From: Norana najaformis
Taxonomy: Eukaryota > Annelida > Clitellata > Crassiclitellata > Hormogastridae
Reading direction: 5' to 3'
DNA: 64,000 bases
NCBI GenBank assembly: GCA_964023275.1
Contig: OZ029916.1
Coordinates: forward strand, 13,942,607-14,006,606
A program made the translations under genes and the position numbers. The notes under the pieces were generated by a model, which was not told the origin of the DNA, searched no databases, and was given only the letters and a program-made list of their open reading frames with translations. Positions 23,901 to 38,900 of the stretch are shown here, one piece after another. Position 1 is the stretch's first letter; every line of letters starts with the position of its first letter.

Positions 23901-26900
23901 CATTAAGGAACCAAAAATTAGTGCAGTTCAGTGGAATGGTATCTGCGGCAGATCGACTGAAAGGGGAGCTAAAGGTTGAAAGATTAAAGGTAATTACTCA
24001 GATGACTGGCAATTACTTTTTCCAGGATTTTGGAAATGAAATTGAAAGAAGAGATGGGATGATAGTTTGATAAATCATCACGAGGGAGAGATGGTCTTTT
24101 AAATGGAATGTAAGCTATGGCATGAATGAAACTGGTGGAAGAGCAGCCTTAAGCAGGAGAGATGTTGACTAGTAACTGGACCCAAGATGTCGAAGCATTC
24201 TTTTAAAAGGCAGCAGGAATTAGGTCCAAGGCACAGTGTTTATCAGAGGATGAGAAAAGGTTATGGATCTCAGTCAAGGTTGTGTGTGCGAGCCTGAACA
24301 ATGTTAAATGTCAGTAATAGCAGAACATTTAATCATTAGCAAACACTTGCTCCGATAAGCAGCAGAGCCCACAGTGGAAAGCTTGCACAAACAAGCTCAA
24401 ATCATCAAGAGACAAGTGGCCTATACATGAAATTTGAATCTACTTCAAGCACAAAACATTTATTAAATTCCAGTAACCTACCAGGTTTCAGGGCCTAGCA
24501 CGAGCGAAGTTCGTGTATACATGCACGATGCATGCAATTTGCAGATGTCATTTATTGGGTCTACTAACCTAACTACCCTCTATTCTACAGTCACTGTAAA
24601 ACTTATTTATGGTCGGCTGTTCAAGTTCAGTGTGCAAAAAGAACAACATTTGGTAAAGTGGATATTAACACCAAGTTCCAGCACAATTTGGGATCAATCC
24701 GGGACATGGGACATACAAGGCTGATTCTGGGTCTGTCCAGGGAAATCCGGGATGGTTGGCAGCCCTAATTACCAGTGATGGCTTTTGTCATATCCACCGT
24801 AGATGGTCAGGAGGAGCTTGAGGAGAGTGCCCTGTGGGACACTGAATGCAATGAGAACCCATGCAACAAACACCAACTGTAATGAGTGCCCATAGCTGCA
24901 AACCTCTCCACCATTGCTGCCCCGAGTTCCTTGATTCACTGTTCCAGACGTAATACATTCCTTCACAGAGGAAAGCAACTGGAGGTTTGGCAACTGCGTG
25001 CTTAGTGAACGATACGAATAGAATTAAGAAAGTGCAGTCGGTTAATCAATTCTAAATTGCAGCCATTTCATTAAGTACTGACCACAGTTCTTCCAAGCTT
25101 TTGATAATACAGCTCTTTATAGTCATCAAGCCATATTTCAGCTAAGCGAAAATAGTTTTTGTGTGGATTTTCGGCTCCAAGTTTGTAAAAAGTGCCACGG
25201 CGAAACAAATGGCCGACATGAGAACAAGGCACAGTCTCCAGAGTTCCACCACACATCCAAATCTGTAATTTAGCACAACAATTAATTTTGAAGAATTATT
25301 ATCAGTGCTTTACCAAGTAAAGCACACAGGCAGACATTTAATGCATCAACAAAGCACTTACATAGCACCTTTCAAGAACCTCACAATTACCCTCTCTTCT
25401 GTGTCTATGGTTCAAATCCCATTGACCAGTAAAGAATGATTGAATAGTCTGTTGAATTGGATTAATGTGCTTGTCAGCAGCCATGATGGCTGGTGTTTTG
25501 CCTATCACATCATTTTTCGATTAATTGGTCATATGCTAAATTTGTTCAATAATTCTTGTAAAGTCACGTGTGTGGAAGCCTGCTAGTGATGAACTTTATA
25601 GCTATATGATCAGTGTTGGCTTACGGATGAACTTTTTGTTCCTAATGACTTTAACACCATTTAGCCTAGCACAGGTAGCACTTTCATCAGGTACTGTATT
25701 TCATGCATATAACCTGCACAAGCTTATAACCGAAATAAGAAATTAACAGAAATTAGATACTGGTGGAATCGATTTTTTTCAAATTAAATTAGCAGAAAAT
25801 AACAAAAACATGTAAAATGCTTGGTACAACCCACATATACATATATCCCGCAGGCCTGCACAGACCATAGAGAAATATTCTGCAAGCGCTAAAGCAAGTC
25901 TAAAAACATCTAAACTAGCACAATTAATTTTGACTAAATTTTCATTAAATTGATTGGAAATGTGGATTTTTCAACCTTTGCCTTGGTAACATAGCAATGC
26001 TTTAAATGGTACACGACTGCTGTTTTGTTGAAATCTATACTCGCTTCACATTACAAAAAGGTCTTCAGAAATGAGACTGTATCAGGTGCAATCATGAGAC
26101 ACTTTTTTTTCAGCACATATCTAATCACTGTTATGCCATACAAAGCTTGTATTAGTGCCTGAAAAGTAGCCTATATCTGTTTTTATAGCAGCAACTATAT
26201 ACTTCTTTGGTGCTGAACTGTAAGCAACGAAGTTAAAATGAATCCTGTAAGGGGATGGAGCTAAACCCGCCCTTGTTTTATGGTTAAGTTAAGGCAGCAG
26301 TCATTCTGGAGAGTGAAGTTAAACCTGCCTTGTTTCGCAGTAGTAAACTGGTAAGTGGTAAATTGTGAGCGGCGAGTTGTGAACGATGGCTTTAAACCTG
26401 TTCTTTATCTATTACTAGTTTAACTTTTTAGATTTTAGGCTCTTGTTACAAACTGCTATTTGTCAGTGTTTTGGAAATTACTGATCTGCTTAGAGTAGTT
26501 TATTTATTCAATAATTTTCGAGAATATACTGAAATATCTTATCATTTATGTATTAGCAGTATAGCCTACTTGGGTTTGTAAAGGCATATGTATTTTTGGC
26601 ATCCTTGTCATAAACCTATCTGTTCACTTCATTTTCAAAAATATAACTATGACTCTGTAGCCAATAACAAGTTACAGCAAATTAAAAGTCATTAACACTT
26701 AAAAATGTATAAATTGAAATGATAAATGCTCATATGTTACTATTTAAGGCACATGACAAAAAGATTGTGTCATGTTATACTTGCACAACACGTGCACGCT
26801 GTAAAGTTAATTTGCATTAAACCCTGTATTTGAATTGTTACTTGGGATATTCCATGCATCTTTTCAACTGACTTATAAACCTTTGGCGGTTAGGAATGAC

Positions 26901-29900
26901 TCGTCCCTGGCTAGATTTCCAAATTTCTTCCCATGTGCTTGAAGAAACTGGCCACTTATTTCTGTTTCCCTTTGTCTCTCTTAAGCAAACTACCTGCACA
27001 TGGCTTTGTCTAATTCTGGCTTATTTGAATAGCAGACACGTTTTGCTCAAGCCCAATGCCGGAATCGATATCTTTTACAAAGTTACATAGCTTGGCTTAA
27101 TTTTTCAGTGAACCTTGAGGTGTATATTCGTTAACCCAATTTCTTAGAAACTATGATTTGGGTTTCTCCACCATGTACACAGTCTATAACAGCTTGTTTT
27201 TCTTACACAAAGTAGGAATGTTGAAGCTTGCTATACACCATTTCTAATATTAGGCCTATGCTAAGATTATTGAATTTCTAAACATTAAATAAATAGACCA
27301 ACAGGATACAACAATAGAGTGAAAGGGAGAATATGCATGATACGTCTTACCAATGTTGGCAATCAGAAGAAGAGGAAATGGAAAAGGAAACGCCTTTACA
27401 AGAAATTCTTATAAGTACTGCCCTGTGCAATCATATGTAAATGAGAGAGAGAATAACATTCAAGAATTCATTAAAAAAAGATCTTACTAGCTAGTGATAC
27501 ATGTCAGTGATTTGGTAATGGTGGGATGCATATGTGCATGTTACCCGATTTTTATGTACGCCACTTCTGTTTTACCAACTGTGCCGTTTGCAAGTCATTT
27601 CCAATTCTCTTACATTCACTACAGCTGTCCCTCTGGTCCAAGTTTTCGTTAGCAGTGGGATCAACTATGGCTGCGGTGCCAGCTATGCAGACCAAGGGTC
27701 CATGTGCAAGCCTCCCCTTGGGTGGGTAGGGCAGCTTGAATACAACTAATAAGCCTTCCCAGAATGGTTTATTCATTTTATCATAATCTCACCCAGTCAC
27801 TGCCCCGTCTGTGCTATACAGTGAAACAACCTTCCATGATCAAAGGAGGCACAACTGGCTGAGGGGAAACTGTGACCCAACTGTCGGTGTCCCCAACAGT
27901 CTTCAGAGAACCTGTAGAGTCACACTTGTAAGAACATCTTCTGCACAGTACGGGGAGTCTGTTAGTGTTAGTCTGGGGTTGCTTTTATAGGTATCAGCCT
28001 CACCCACTGATAATGCCCAGGGACAATAAACCTTGGCTCACAGAAACCTGCACGGTAAAGGAGTTCCCATGTATGTGCAAGATGTACTGAATAGGCTGCG
28101 CTTCCCACACTGCAAGAGTAGGTTTAAGGAAGTCAGCTCAGGTTTGACTGGCTGCAGATCCTACCATTCCATGGTCCAGACAAACTGGCTGTTCCATCTG
28201 CACCGGTTCAGTAATAAAAAATTGTGCCCTCTCGGTAGTTATGCCATCTACAAGGAATGGCCTTCATCTAGATCGGCATCTTCACCTAGCCATGGATGCT
28301 ATGTGCACCTTTTTACCAATACTTAAAAACTGTTCTCTTTCAACAAATCTCAGCTGCATGGGAACACTACTGAGCAGATAACTATATAAATGTACAGACT
28401 GAATGAAATTTACTGAATGAACGAATGACGTCAAAAAAGCATTATTTGAATATAACTTACTTTGAAAGACATTTCTAGATTCTCCGCACCCCACATATCC
28501 ATGCCTGGATCAAACCCACCAAGTTTATTGAAGAACTTTCTGCTTAAAGCAAACATACCACCAGGCATTGTTGGGCTTCTGCAAAATACCACAGGAAGCA
28601 GTTTAATTTAAGGTTAGCATGTCACAAACATTCTATGTCAAAGTCACCCTTTTCCGTAGCAATGCTCTCACACCTTGCAATGGCTGGCACCCACTTTACA
28701 GTGGTGTCAGGCAAGTTAACACTGGAACTGCACAAGGACCTTGAACCCCCAGCTGAACCCAGCACCAATTCTACTGCTTGGTCAAGGAGGCAATCATATG
28801 CTAGCAACTTGCTCAAGGTCATTACACAGAGTCTACTCAGCAGGTCTTAACTCGCAATAGTTAGAACGCGAGATGAGATGCACATGTTGCTGATTGGGCT
28901 ATCATGTCACATGTGATGCAGCAACCCATGCAGCCTACATGTCAACGTAAAAACTGTCATAACCTTTGAAATCTTGCTTTCATCCAATACTATAGATACT
29001 TACCTGTCGTATCCGATAAAAGCAGGATGATAGGCAGATGTTATCACAATCGTGTTCACTTTTAAAGTAAAATCTGCACTCACATTGGGACATGCATTTG
29101 CTTGCAGACAGGTCAAATAGGTGCAGGGCTAACTTCTGAATTGACTGTTGCTGTCTTCCTGCATATCTCTGGTTGCCCAACCAAACAACCGCTGAGTTTA
29201 AGACCAGTTAAACAACTGCAACTATTTACTTACATTAAGAAGGCATTCATAACTAAGATGAAGTTGACCAGGTTTTGCTGTACGACAGTATTTTATTTCA
29301 ATTTCACATCACACTAACAGTGCAATTGGAACCAAGGATGCAGTGACAAAAAGCTGATGTTTCACCAGTGGCTTACCTGGTTGCACTCCATTTGTTCTAG
29401 AGGGCTGTGGCAACCACTTTTTTAATTTTCAGGTCACAGACCACATCACTAAGCAACGTAGTGACCTGACTGATACAGTATTTCAAACTTTGCAACTGGC
29501 AACCTTGCACTGTGATTGCAGACCAAATTACAAGTTCCCAGAAACTTAAGATAAGAACTCAAGAGACTTTCTTGATTTCATTTTGAAAATGTCGTCATCA
29601 ACAGTGCTTTGGAAACGTCTGGGCTAGGATCATTGCTGACTGCTAGCAAACTTGAGCTGCAAAAATGTAAATTTCTTATTTGAATGAACTTCAGTTTGCA
29701 AGTCGCTGTATAAACTACTGGAAATTAGAACCAGTAAACAGTACTACCAATTTCCAAACTCAAATAAAACCTGTGCTGTCTCTTTCAAGACAATTTAGTT
29801 TTACATACTTGATGAAATCGATATCACTTTTTTGCAGATTTTTTACACGTTCTGGTATTCCAATCCAAACAAACTGCAGATTCCAGTCAAATCCACCGAT

Positions 29901-32900
29901 ATTTATTGACTTCGCATCAAACGACTTAAACTCAAATGTCTGATCATCAATGATATCCATGACAGGAGTGACCACATGGTTCATGTCCTCCTTGATGCGT
30001 CCAAGCAGTGGCTCGAGCCAACCTTTTCTCAACATTTGAAAAACATACCCACATTATTACACTTTTGCTTAAATAATGCTTCAGTGGTACCTAAGTAGAT
30101 AAGTTTAGGAAAAAATTTATGGAGAAAGGTAACATTATTCAAGAATGTATTAATGTATTGAGTTATACCAGAAGCACTAATGTGTACTTGTAAATACTGT
30201 ATTTCTTCAGGACCCCAGGAAACTTTTGAAATCTTGCTTTCATCAGATACAACAGATACTTATCTTAATCATGGGAACCAGCCTAAACACAAGTGGTCAA
30301 TCAAAAATGAAACAGGTCAGATAGGTATGGTCAAGTTTCGGTTTCAAGTCAAAATCCAAAGGTCAGGCAGATAGACCGGCAGACGGCTCTAGTAAATGGT
30401 GTTTCAATTTGGTGCTGCAATAACAGACAGATAGGAGAGAAGGAATCATGATACACTTTTTTAAAAAGTACCATTTTCAGTTGTGAGTGATAAGCCTACA
30501 CAGAAATTCCAAGAGGAGTTGAGTCAGTGAGCAGAAGCATGGGTCAGATGGTTCCTGTAGCTCTGGTTGGAGTTTATTCCAAAAAGAGGTGGAGTAGCTT
30601 GAGCTGTAGAGTATTAACACATTTTTAAGACGAGATGACTTGAGGGCAGAATAAGTAGTGTTAGGATGGAGGAGGACCAGATTGGTAGGGGTGGTTGAAG
30701 TGTGAACAAGAGTATATGATTGCTGGAAGGACTGAAATGAGATGTAGGTAAGTGACGGGATTTTACATTCTATCCATTCAAGAATTTTAAACCACTGAAC
30801 AGTTTTGAGAACAGGTGTGATATGGTGATGCAGAAGAGTTCTAATGACAACATGAGTGAAAGCAACCTGGATGAATTGGAGAGTTGATTTGGGTGGTGTC
30901 TGTGTTAAAGACAGTGAGCTGCAAAAGTCTAGTTTACTGTGAACTATGGAGGTGGTGAGGATGGATGTAGTTTTGAGGTCTAGCATAGGGCAAATCCTAT
31001 GAAGTTTACTGATGCAAATAAAGCAATCTGCCAGAAAGATGAATGATGTGATCAGAGTGAGCTCTAAGGTTTTCTCAAAAAATTAGGTCTAGCTTATGGA
31101 CAGGAAACTAAGCAGTAAAGGTCTGGGCAGAGTCCAAAATAACAGAGACAGAAGAATCATGAATTTTCTTGCATGGATCATGAAGGTCAGTGAGTATGAA
31201 TTCAGTTCAGATCAATTCACACACGAGAATAAATGTCATCCAAGAAGACATCTGACTGACAACATAAAGAAAACAATCAAAAGAGTCAGAAAAACTGTTT
31301 GGAGAAAGAAACGAGTATTGGGTGTTGTTAGCTGTGAAGTGATGGTCAACTGAAGATGGCTTAATGAGCAAACTAAGTGGGGTAGTGAAAATGATGCACA
31401 GAAGAGGCCCAAGAAAAAAGTGGTGAAGAACTCCACAGGTGGAACGATGAGACTGAGATGAGTAACCTCATGATTTACCTGCGAAAGAGTTGGAGAAGAG
31501 ATAGGACTGAAACCATAGAAGTAAAGGGCCAGGAAAGCCAAACAAAACTTGAAGTCTTTGAAGTAACATGATGTGGTCACAAAGTATCAAATGCAGATCA
31601 AATATCAAAGAGGTGAAGACAAGACACTGCTAATGAGTACTGACAGAAACAAGCTAATTGTAATTGTAACAGTTGCAAATTTGTATACTACCACTTCAAC
31701 AGAAACTCACCAGAGGCACTCCCGACCTGACAACACAAAACTAAGACTGAAAAGAAAATGGTCTTCAAGCACTTATAGAAAAGAGACAAAGAGAGGCCAA
31801 GGAGTTTGTGTTGCAAGTCGCTAGGCAACTTGTTCCAAGAAGACTGGTCAATCACAGTGAAGTTTCTGTGCTGGACTGTGAATGTTCGGGCCAGTGGGAC
31901 AACCAACTCAACAACACAGTAAAGAAGTTTGTGGCCAGAGACGAAAGAGACTGAGACGCAAAACTCCTTAAGATAAGATGGAGCACAGCCTGAAAGACAA
32001 TTCTGCACAAACATTAAGATATTCAACTCAATGCATTTCTGCATAGGTACCAGCATATACACAGCTGTATATACAACTATACAACAACTATATAGTTATT
32101 GTAAGGGTAAAGCAACTATAAAAGGGCAGAAGCATGAAGAGATGAAAGAGGAGTGAGGATGGTATGAATAATTACTTGAAACAGAGGTATGGAGTATGTG
32201 TAATGTAGAGTATATAGGCACCAGTCATTGCAATAGCTTAGTAGTTATACTAAGTGCTTGAGTACTGATAGAAAGATTTTAAAGGAAATGAAAACAAATT
32301 TTGTGTGGAGGTTTGGAAAAATTTGTGCTGTTGTGACAGAATATGCCTGTCCATTATGACGTCACTGTTCGCTGATTCGTCGTTAGCTACCAAGTGCACT
32401 ATGGCATTTCTTAGCTACCTTAACTATCCTAAGCTATTCTTAGTTACCTTTAACTACTCATAGCTACCCTTAACCACTCTTGCCTACCCTTAAGTTACCC
32501 TTAATTACTCAACTACTCTTAGCTAACATTAACCACTATTAGCTACCTTAAATAAGACATGCAGAAAAAACTAATCACAGGTGAAGTGACAAAAGGCTTA
32601 CACTTACCTATTGTGCATTCGCAGTGGGAATCCAAGAATATCAAGACTGATCCAGTTGCCATAGATGCTCCGATCTGTCGAGCAGTTATTACTCCAACTC
32701 GGCTGCTCATTCGTCTCAAAAGCACCTTTGGCAACAGTGCTAAATAGTCTTTGAGTTGCTGCTGGAGATGCTCTAAAAAGTTCAATTAGAAACTTTGTCA
32801 ATGCCATTTCACAATCTATATTACTAAGACTCATTGAAATGTAACCAAGCATGCAACATATACATCGTTTAAACTGATGAACAATAGGTATAAATAAAAA

Positions 32901-35900
32901 AAAGTTTTTGTGTTTGACTCAAATTGGATATGACATGGTAATCTTGAATTCTAGGAAAGAGCCAACATTTGAGAAGCTAAAAATTTGTCAAAAATAGAAT
33001 CTGTGTCAATATCATTATCCCGTTAATGTCGCTACTAGAGCTGTAACAAATAGCATATTCGATTCACTTTGGACCCTAACAGTGGTCCAAATAGTTTAAT
33101 CACATTTGGCTGAATAGTTTCTTGAATCCAAAAATTAACAGTAAATGTGCTACATAAATATTAATGCATATTAACAGTAAATGTGCTATATAAAATGTAT
33201 GCTTCCACTTGTGGTTTCCATTGCTGATGATCTAAACTATTCTTTTAACTTCTGGCTTGATACTTCTAAATAAAGCGATCTTTAACTTGTGTTCAGTTGA
33301 ATTTTTATAACATATTAAATGTCCTAAAAATTTGCAAATGGCCATGGATAAGCGAAGTCCAGTATGGAAATATTTAAAAGTAACGGACAAAGATCCTAGC
33401 AAAGCCACAAATGCAATGTGCAAGATATGAATTTCACACGGCACTGGCCATTCAATGTTTCATAACAATTACTCTAAATAATCATTTAAAGTACAAGCTC
33501 GCTGATTAATATAAAATCATACACTTGAAATGTTTTGAATCACTACTAGAAAGCCTACTTGAAGAAAATGATACTCAGTCAACTGTGATTGACTTTTATT
33601 CAAAACACCATCACAGGCAGCCTGTGCCAGCAAATTCTCTGGATAACTTTGATTGTAGATCAGAGTGGGATTCCTCTCAATTTCAACAGCTCTCTCTGGT
33701 AATGAGACTTTGATCAGCAATTAGAGGCCAGGAAAATGCAATTATTAGATTCCTAATAGAACCCTGTATACAAAGAAAAGACACAAGTGAAGTGGTGGCA
33801 ACAGAATGGGCACATAACCCAGACCTGAGGACATGTGCCCAAGCCTCTCTTGCAATCCCACCAACAACTGTCCCCAGTGAACAACTGTTCAATGTTAGCT
33901 TTTTCTGAAAGCAACGTTACAAAACTTTCAATAATCCTGATGACTACGTTGAAAATTTAGATTACAAGGTTTTCAGAAGTTCAATGAATGTAGAATAAGT
34001 GAGTTATAGTAAACAATTGAAAACTGCTTATGTCTAGTTGTTTTACTCAGTAAATAATTTAAAATATTTTAATCACTTAATTATTAAAACTATTATTTTA
34101 GCATGTCTTACTTTGGCATTATAAACTGTTCATATTTGTATTCAGCTGAAAAGTGTGTTGAAATATTTGTATTCAGTCAACTAGCCTAAATGCTATTTGA
34201 TAGAGCTTTAATCAGTACATCCCACACTTTTGCTTACATCACCTGCTTTAACAAATGATTGAACAATGCTCCATGTCAATTTAACATTATACATGCAATC
34301 TGAAAATCTGTCACAGAAATACTGGCATACGACTGAAACTTTAAGTTGCTTAGGTTTATAACACTGGCCAACAGAAAAATTTTTTTTTCTTGTTGCCTTC
34401 GGTTTTAGACCTGTTCTTGGGGTAATTTTGGGCGCTGATTCAGAAAATGTCATTGGATTGAGTGCATCAGGTCTAGTTTCTCAGATATCGTCGATTTTGT
34501 AAAGAAAACCCAGTCCACTCTTTAAACGATGTCTTTGGCAAAGCTAAAATGTCATAATAAGCTTTATTTATGGCTAATTATAATTCTTGCTGATTCATAT
34601 AATGCCTACATCCTTATAATGTAAAATCAGCATATCTTGCTGCGTGCTGAGATATTGCTGATTCAACGAAATAACTATTCCGTAGCCTACAGCTTACTCA
34701 GCACTAAATTCATGGCCTCATTTAGAATTTATTTGTGCTTATACAGCGTTTCATGGTTTCGAACTATGTAAATAGATTATGCTGAAGTCAGCATTTATAG
34801 CCTATATAAACCGCCTCCTGAAAGCTAGAGCAGCCGCAGTCGTCTTAGGGCATATTAAGAGTTGGTCGCAAGAACAATCTGTGAATGTGAGCATTAAATA
34901 ACTACATGTTCTTACTATTTTTTAGGTTAGTCATTTAATTCCTCAGATGCGAACATCCTTAAGGTTATGGCTACTTCCAGACAGAGCTGCATTAACCATC
35001 CAGACATATTCTGCTACATTTGTGGGAATACACACTAAAAGCAAACAGGAAACCGATTTCTGAGTTTGTAAAAAGAGCATATGTAGGTTATTTTGGTGTC
35101 AAACTTGGAGATCAAGATAAGCAATGGGCTCCTCATACAGTATGCAAAACTTGTATTGAACAATTGTGCCACTGGACAATTGGAAAGAGAAGCTGCCTGA
35201 AATTTGGTGTACCGATGGCTTGGAGGGAACAGATAAACCACTTCGACGACTGTTACTTTTGTATGGTTAATATCATAGGCATCAATCGAAATAATCGTCA
35301 CAAGTTGTCTTACCCTGATATACCTTCAGCCAGGAGACCTGTTCCGCATTCGGATATTGTACCAGTTCCACCTTTTCGCGAACTACCTCAGCTCTCAGAC
35401 GATGAGACTTGCATGTTCAATATCGGACAAGATGACGAAAGTGAAGAAAGTGGGGGCAGTGACAGTGATTTCCAATCAACTTCACACAGTGAACGTTTTG
35501 ACCAAAAAGAGTTGAGTGATCTGATCAGGGACTTAAATCTTTCCAAAGAGTCCTCTGAATTGCTTGCGTCCAGACTAAAGGAAAAGAATGCACTTCAGCC
35601 TGGAACGAAAATTACAATTTATAGAAACAGAGAAAAGGATTTGCTGCCATTCTTTACCGAAGACAACAACCTAGTATTCTGTAATGACATCAGCAACTTA
35701 TTGAAGAAAATTGGTCTGTCGGATTACAGCCCAGATGAGTGGCGTCTTTTTATCGACAGTTTAAAACGTAGTCTGAAATGTGTGCTTTTAAATAACGGCA
35801 ACAAATTTGGTTCTATTCCAATCGGTCACTCCACCAGGATGAAAGAAGAGTACAATGCCATCTCTTTAGTACTGGAAAAGATAAAATACAAAGAACATCA

Positions 35901-38900
35901 ATGGGTAATTTGTGTAGACTTGAAGATGGTAAATTTCCTCCTTGGTCAACAAAGTGGCTACACAAAGTATCCCTGCTTTTTGTGTCTTTGGGACAGTAGA
36001 GCCAAGCATGAACATTGGACAAGAAAAGATTGGCCTTCGAGGAAAGACATGGTGGTTGGAGCTCAAAATGTAATCAAGGAATCTTTGGTGGCACGAGATA
36101 GGATCATAGTGCCACCACTACATATAAAGCTAGGCCTGATGAAACAATTTGTCAGGGCTTTGAATAAAGAAGGTTCATGCTTCGAATACATAGTACACAA
36201 GTTACCAGGAATTACAATGGAAAAATTGAAGGCTGGAATCTTCGATGGTCCACAGATCAGGCAACTTATGAATGACCCACTTTTCATACCATCAATGAAT
36301 GAAATCGAATCTTGTGCCTGGTCTTCCTTTGTTCTTGTAACTAAAAATTTTCTTGGCAACAAGAAGGCAGACAATTATGCACAACTAGTAGAGGATATGC
36401 TTCTTCATTTCAACAAGCTTGGCTGCAACATGAGCATTAAAGTCCATTATCTCCACAGTCACTTAGATCGCTTTCCAGAGAATCTTGGTGACTTCAGCGA
36501 AGAGCAAGGTGAAAGATTTCACCAAGACATCAAAACAATGGAAAATCGATATCAAGGAAGATGGGATGCACACATGATGGCAGACTATTGCTGGAATATT
36601 ATGCGCGATTGTTCCGGCAGATGCCACACTCGGAAATCGTACAAAAGGAGCTTCTTCGGTGTCGAATGACTTGAAATTTTTATAACAAACTTGTTCTGTT
36701 TGGTATCATATAAGTACAGTTTCAGGTACTACCATTTTCTTTTAAGTATTTGTATTATTATGTTTATTTAGTGAAACTCTAAGTTGCTTAGATTTATAAT
36801 CATATGAAATTATATTTGTTTGTATCCGTGAGGCCTTTTAAATATTTTAAATCAAATTCTGACTTCTTTCAACAAGATTTCACTATCGCAGGTGTCATAT
36901 GTAACTGTAACTGCTTCTAAGTTTGAAGGTTAACTAAGAACAATGGCAAGACACAAAGTTAAACCAACCAAACTCTGAGAAGTCATCAATTAGAATAATT
37001 TCTTTGATAAGATGTGGAGGGCTGCGATCGAAGACACTATGAACTGTTCTTAGAAGAGTAGTCCAAGCTTCATTGTAGAACGCAATCACAACACTCACAT
37101 CAGGCAGGTCCTCAGGGTAACTCATTTCCTGACATCTGCTCGTAACAAAACCAACTTTATACATACTTATGTAAAGTTAATTATGATCATCTGTAATTGG
37201 CTTTTTCTAGAAGCAGCCTCAGATCTTGTATGGGCGTTGCTGGCTACCAAGCTTCAACAGATGGATGCATATTGGATGGAGACTGGGTTTCGCTCATCTG
37301 CAGTCATAATAATGGAGCAGGATACCAGCAGACAGCGGCTGTCATAATTATAATTATTATGGCAATACATTCACTCTTTGCCCGACACAAAACGCATTGT
37401 TAAAGTACCCCATCCAGTAGCAATTACAATTATCCCTGGACTGCAGACATTCAGAAAGAAGAGAGTAATGCCAAATGTGGGAAGCATACACAGAAGTTCA
37501 TTTTGGCCGATTATGTTTATGTACAACCCCCCCCCCATATGTGTGGTGTGGTAGAAGAGAGGCTGTGTGTTTCCCCTCTTTTAGGTCACTTTTAACTCAT
37601 CCTGCAGTATAGTTCTGATTGTTGAGTTGAATTTCAGTTACCACTCCCAATGACTGGTGGGATTCTGTACCATTTCAAGTCTAGCTGACCCAGAAACTAC
37701 TTAATTAGTCACAGTCATGTCCTGCTGTTGATGCTTGCAACTAGGTTACCATTCCCACCATAACTGGTATAAAATAGGTTTGGTTCTGTCAAACTATACA
37801 TGTCTTTTCTACTGCCTCCTACCTTAGAAAAACCACCTTTTGCCACTTGTCATTGCAATGATTTTTCTCCACTCTATAGAGCAAGCCTCCTGCCACCTGC
37901 TGCGGGTTTGCTGTGCAGGATGGATGAAAATACGATACTGAAATTGAGAAGCAGTTTTAACAGTATGTCATTCATAAAACCAATAAAACTAATTACAGGT
38001 GTTTTGAGTTTCAGCCAGAGCCCAACCAGGATCCAGGACTCCTGGAAGTGGTAGGCCCATCAGTAATTGCCCCTCTGGCCCACCTCTTGGCAACCATTAT
38101 TATTTTTCAAACAGTGCAGTTAGCAACTCTTTTCCTAGCACTGCCCTGCTTCATTAAATTACTTCTCTGAGAGGTCACAAAATCACTAATTTTCCCATAA
38201 TAATAATAATAGCAATAATAATAAGAACTTCTATAGCACCAATGTAATAATGCTAAAGCCATCAGTCAATGGTCACTGTTAAGCAAAGTCTGTGTGCATA
38301 CCAATTTCCATGGTAAGTCTGGTCAAAAGCCAATAGAGAATTCTCAGAAGACACAGAAACTGCTTTCGAGGAAATGAGTCCAGGAAAAAAATGGGTTTTA
38401 ATCGAGATCATTAGTAAACGTGTTTCCCAAAATAAAGTTGTCATCAAAGGTTGCTCCTTACTAAAACTGCACCCCACTGCCTTTTCTAGAAGTTCACAGC
38501 CCTTGTCAGTAGTTTCATCTGCTTCTGATACTTTATAGCAAACAGTAATCTAACATTTTTCAATCGTTCCCACCCATTTGAATCTCACACTGATGTCTTC
38601 TCTGAAGGCACCTGGTGTGAAATATGTCACCCATCTCATGCACCATTATTATTTTCCAAACAGAGCAGTTAACAACTCTTTTCCCAGCACTGCTTTCTTC
38701 CATTCTCTGCCCTGCCAATGGTCAAAGATTCTTTTTTACTGTTCTGGCCAAAGTAGCTCTTGGTCTGCCATGTGAGGTTTTCCAGTTCTTTGATGTTTGG
38801 TTCATTTCCAGTACAAAAAGCTCTTCTGCTCTACCTGCCTAAAGCTCCTGTCCATTTCATCACACTACAGTGGCTCCATGGCGACTGTCAAACCCGGCCC

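Noticed and set aside
28980..29180. Minus-strand frame ending in a good donor (CGACAG/GTAAGT) with [16 protein letters not shown] words, between GALNT exons 6 and 7
   Set aside because: Exons 6 and 7 already join in phase with no missing conserved residues, and this frame has no GALNT similarity. It may be a decoy donor or part of an old repeat.
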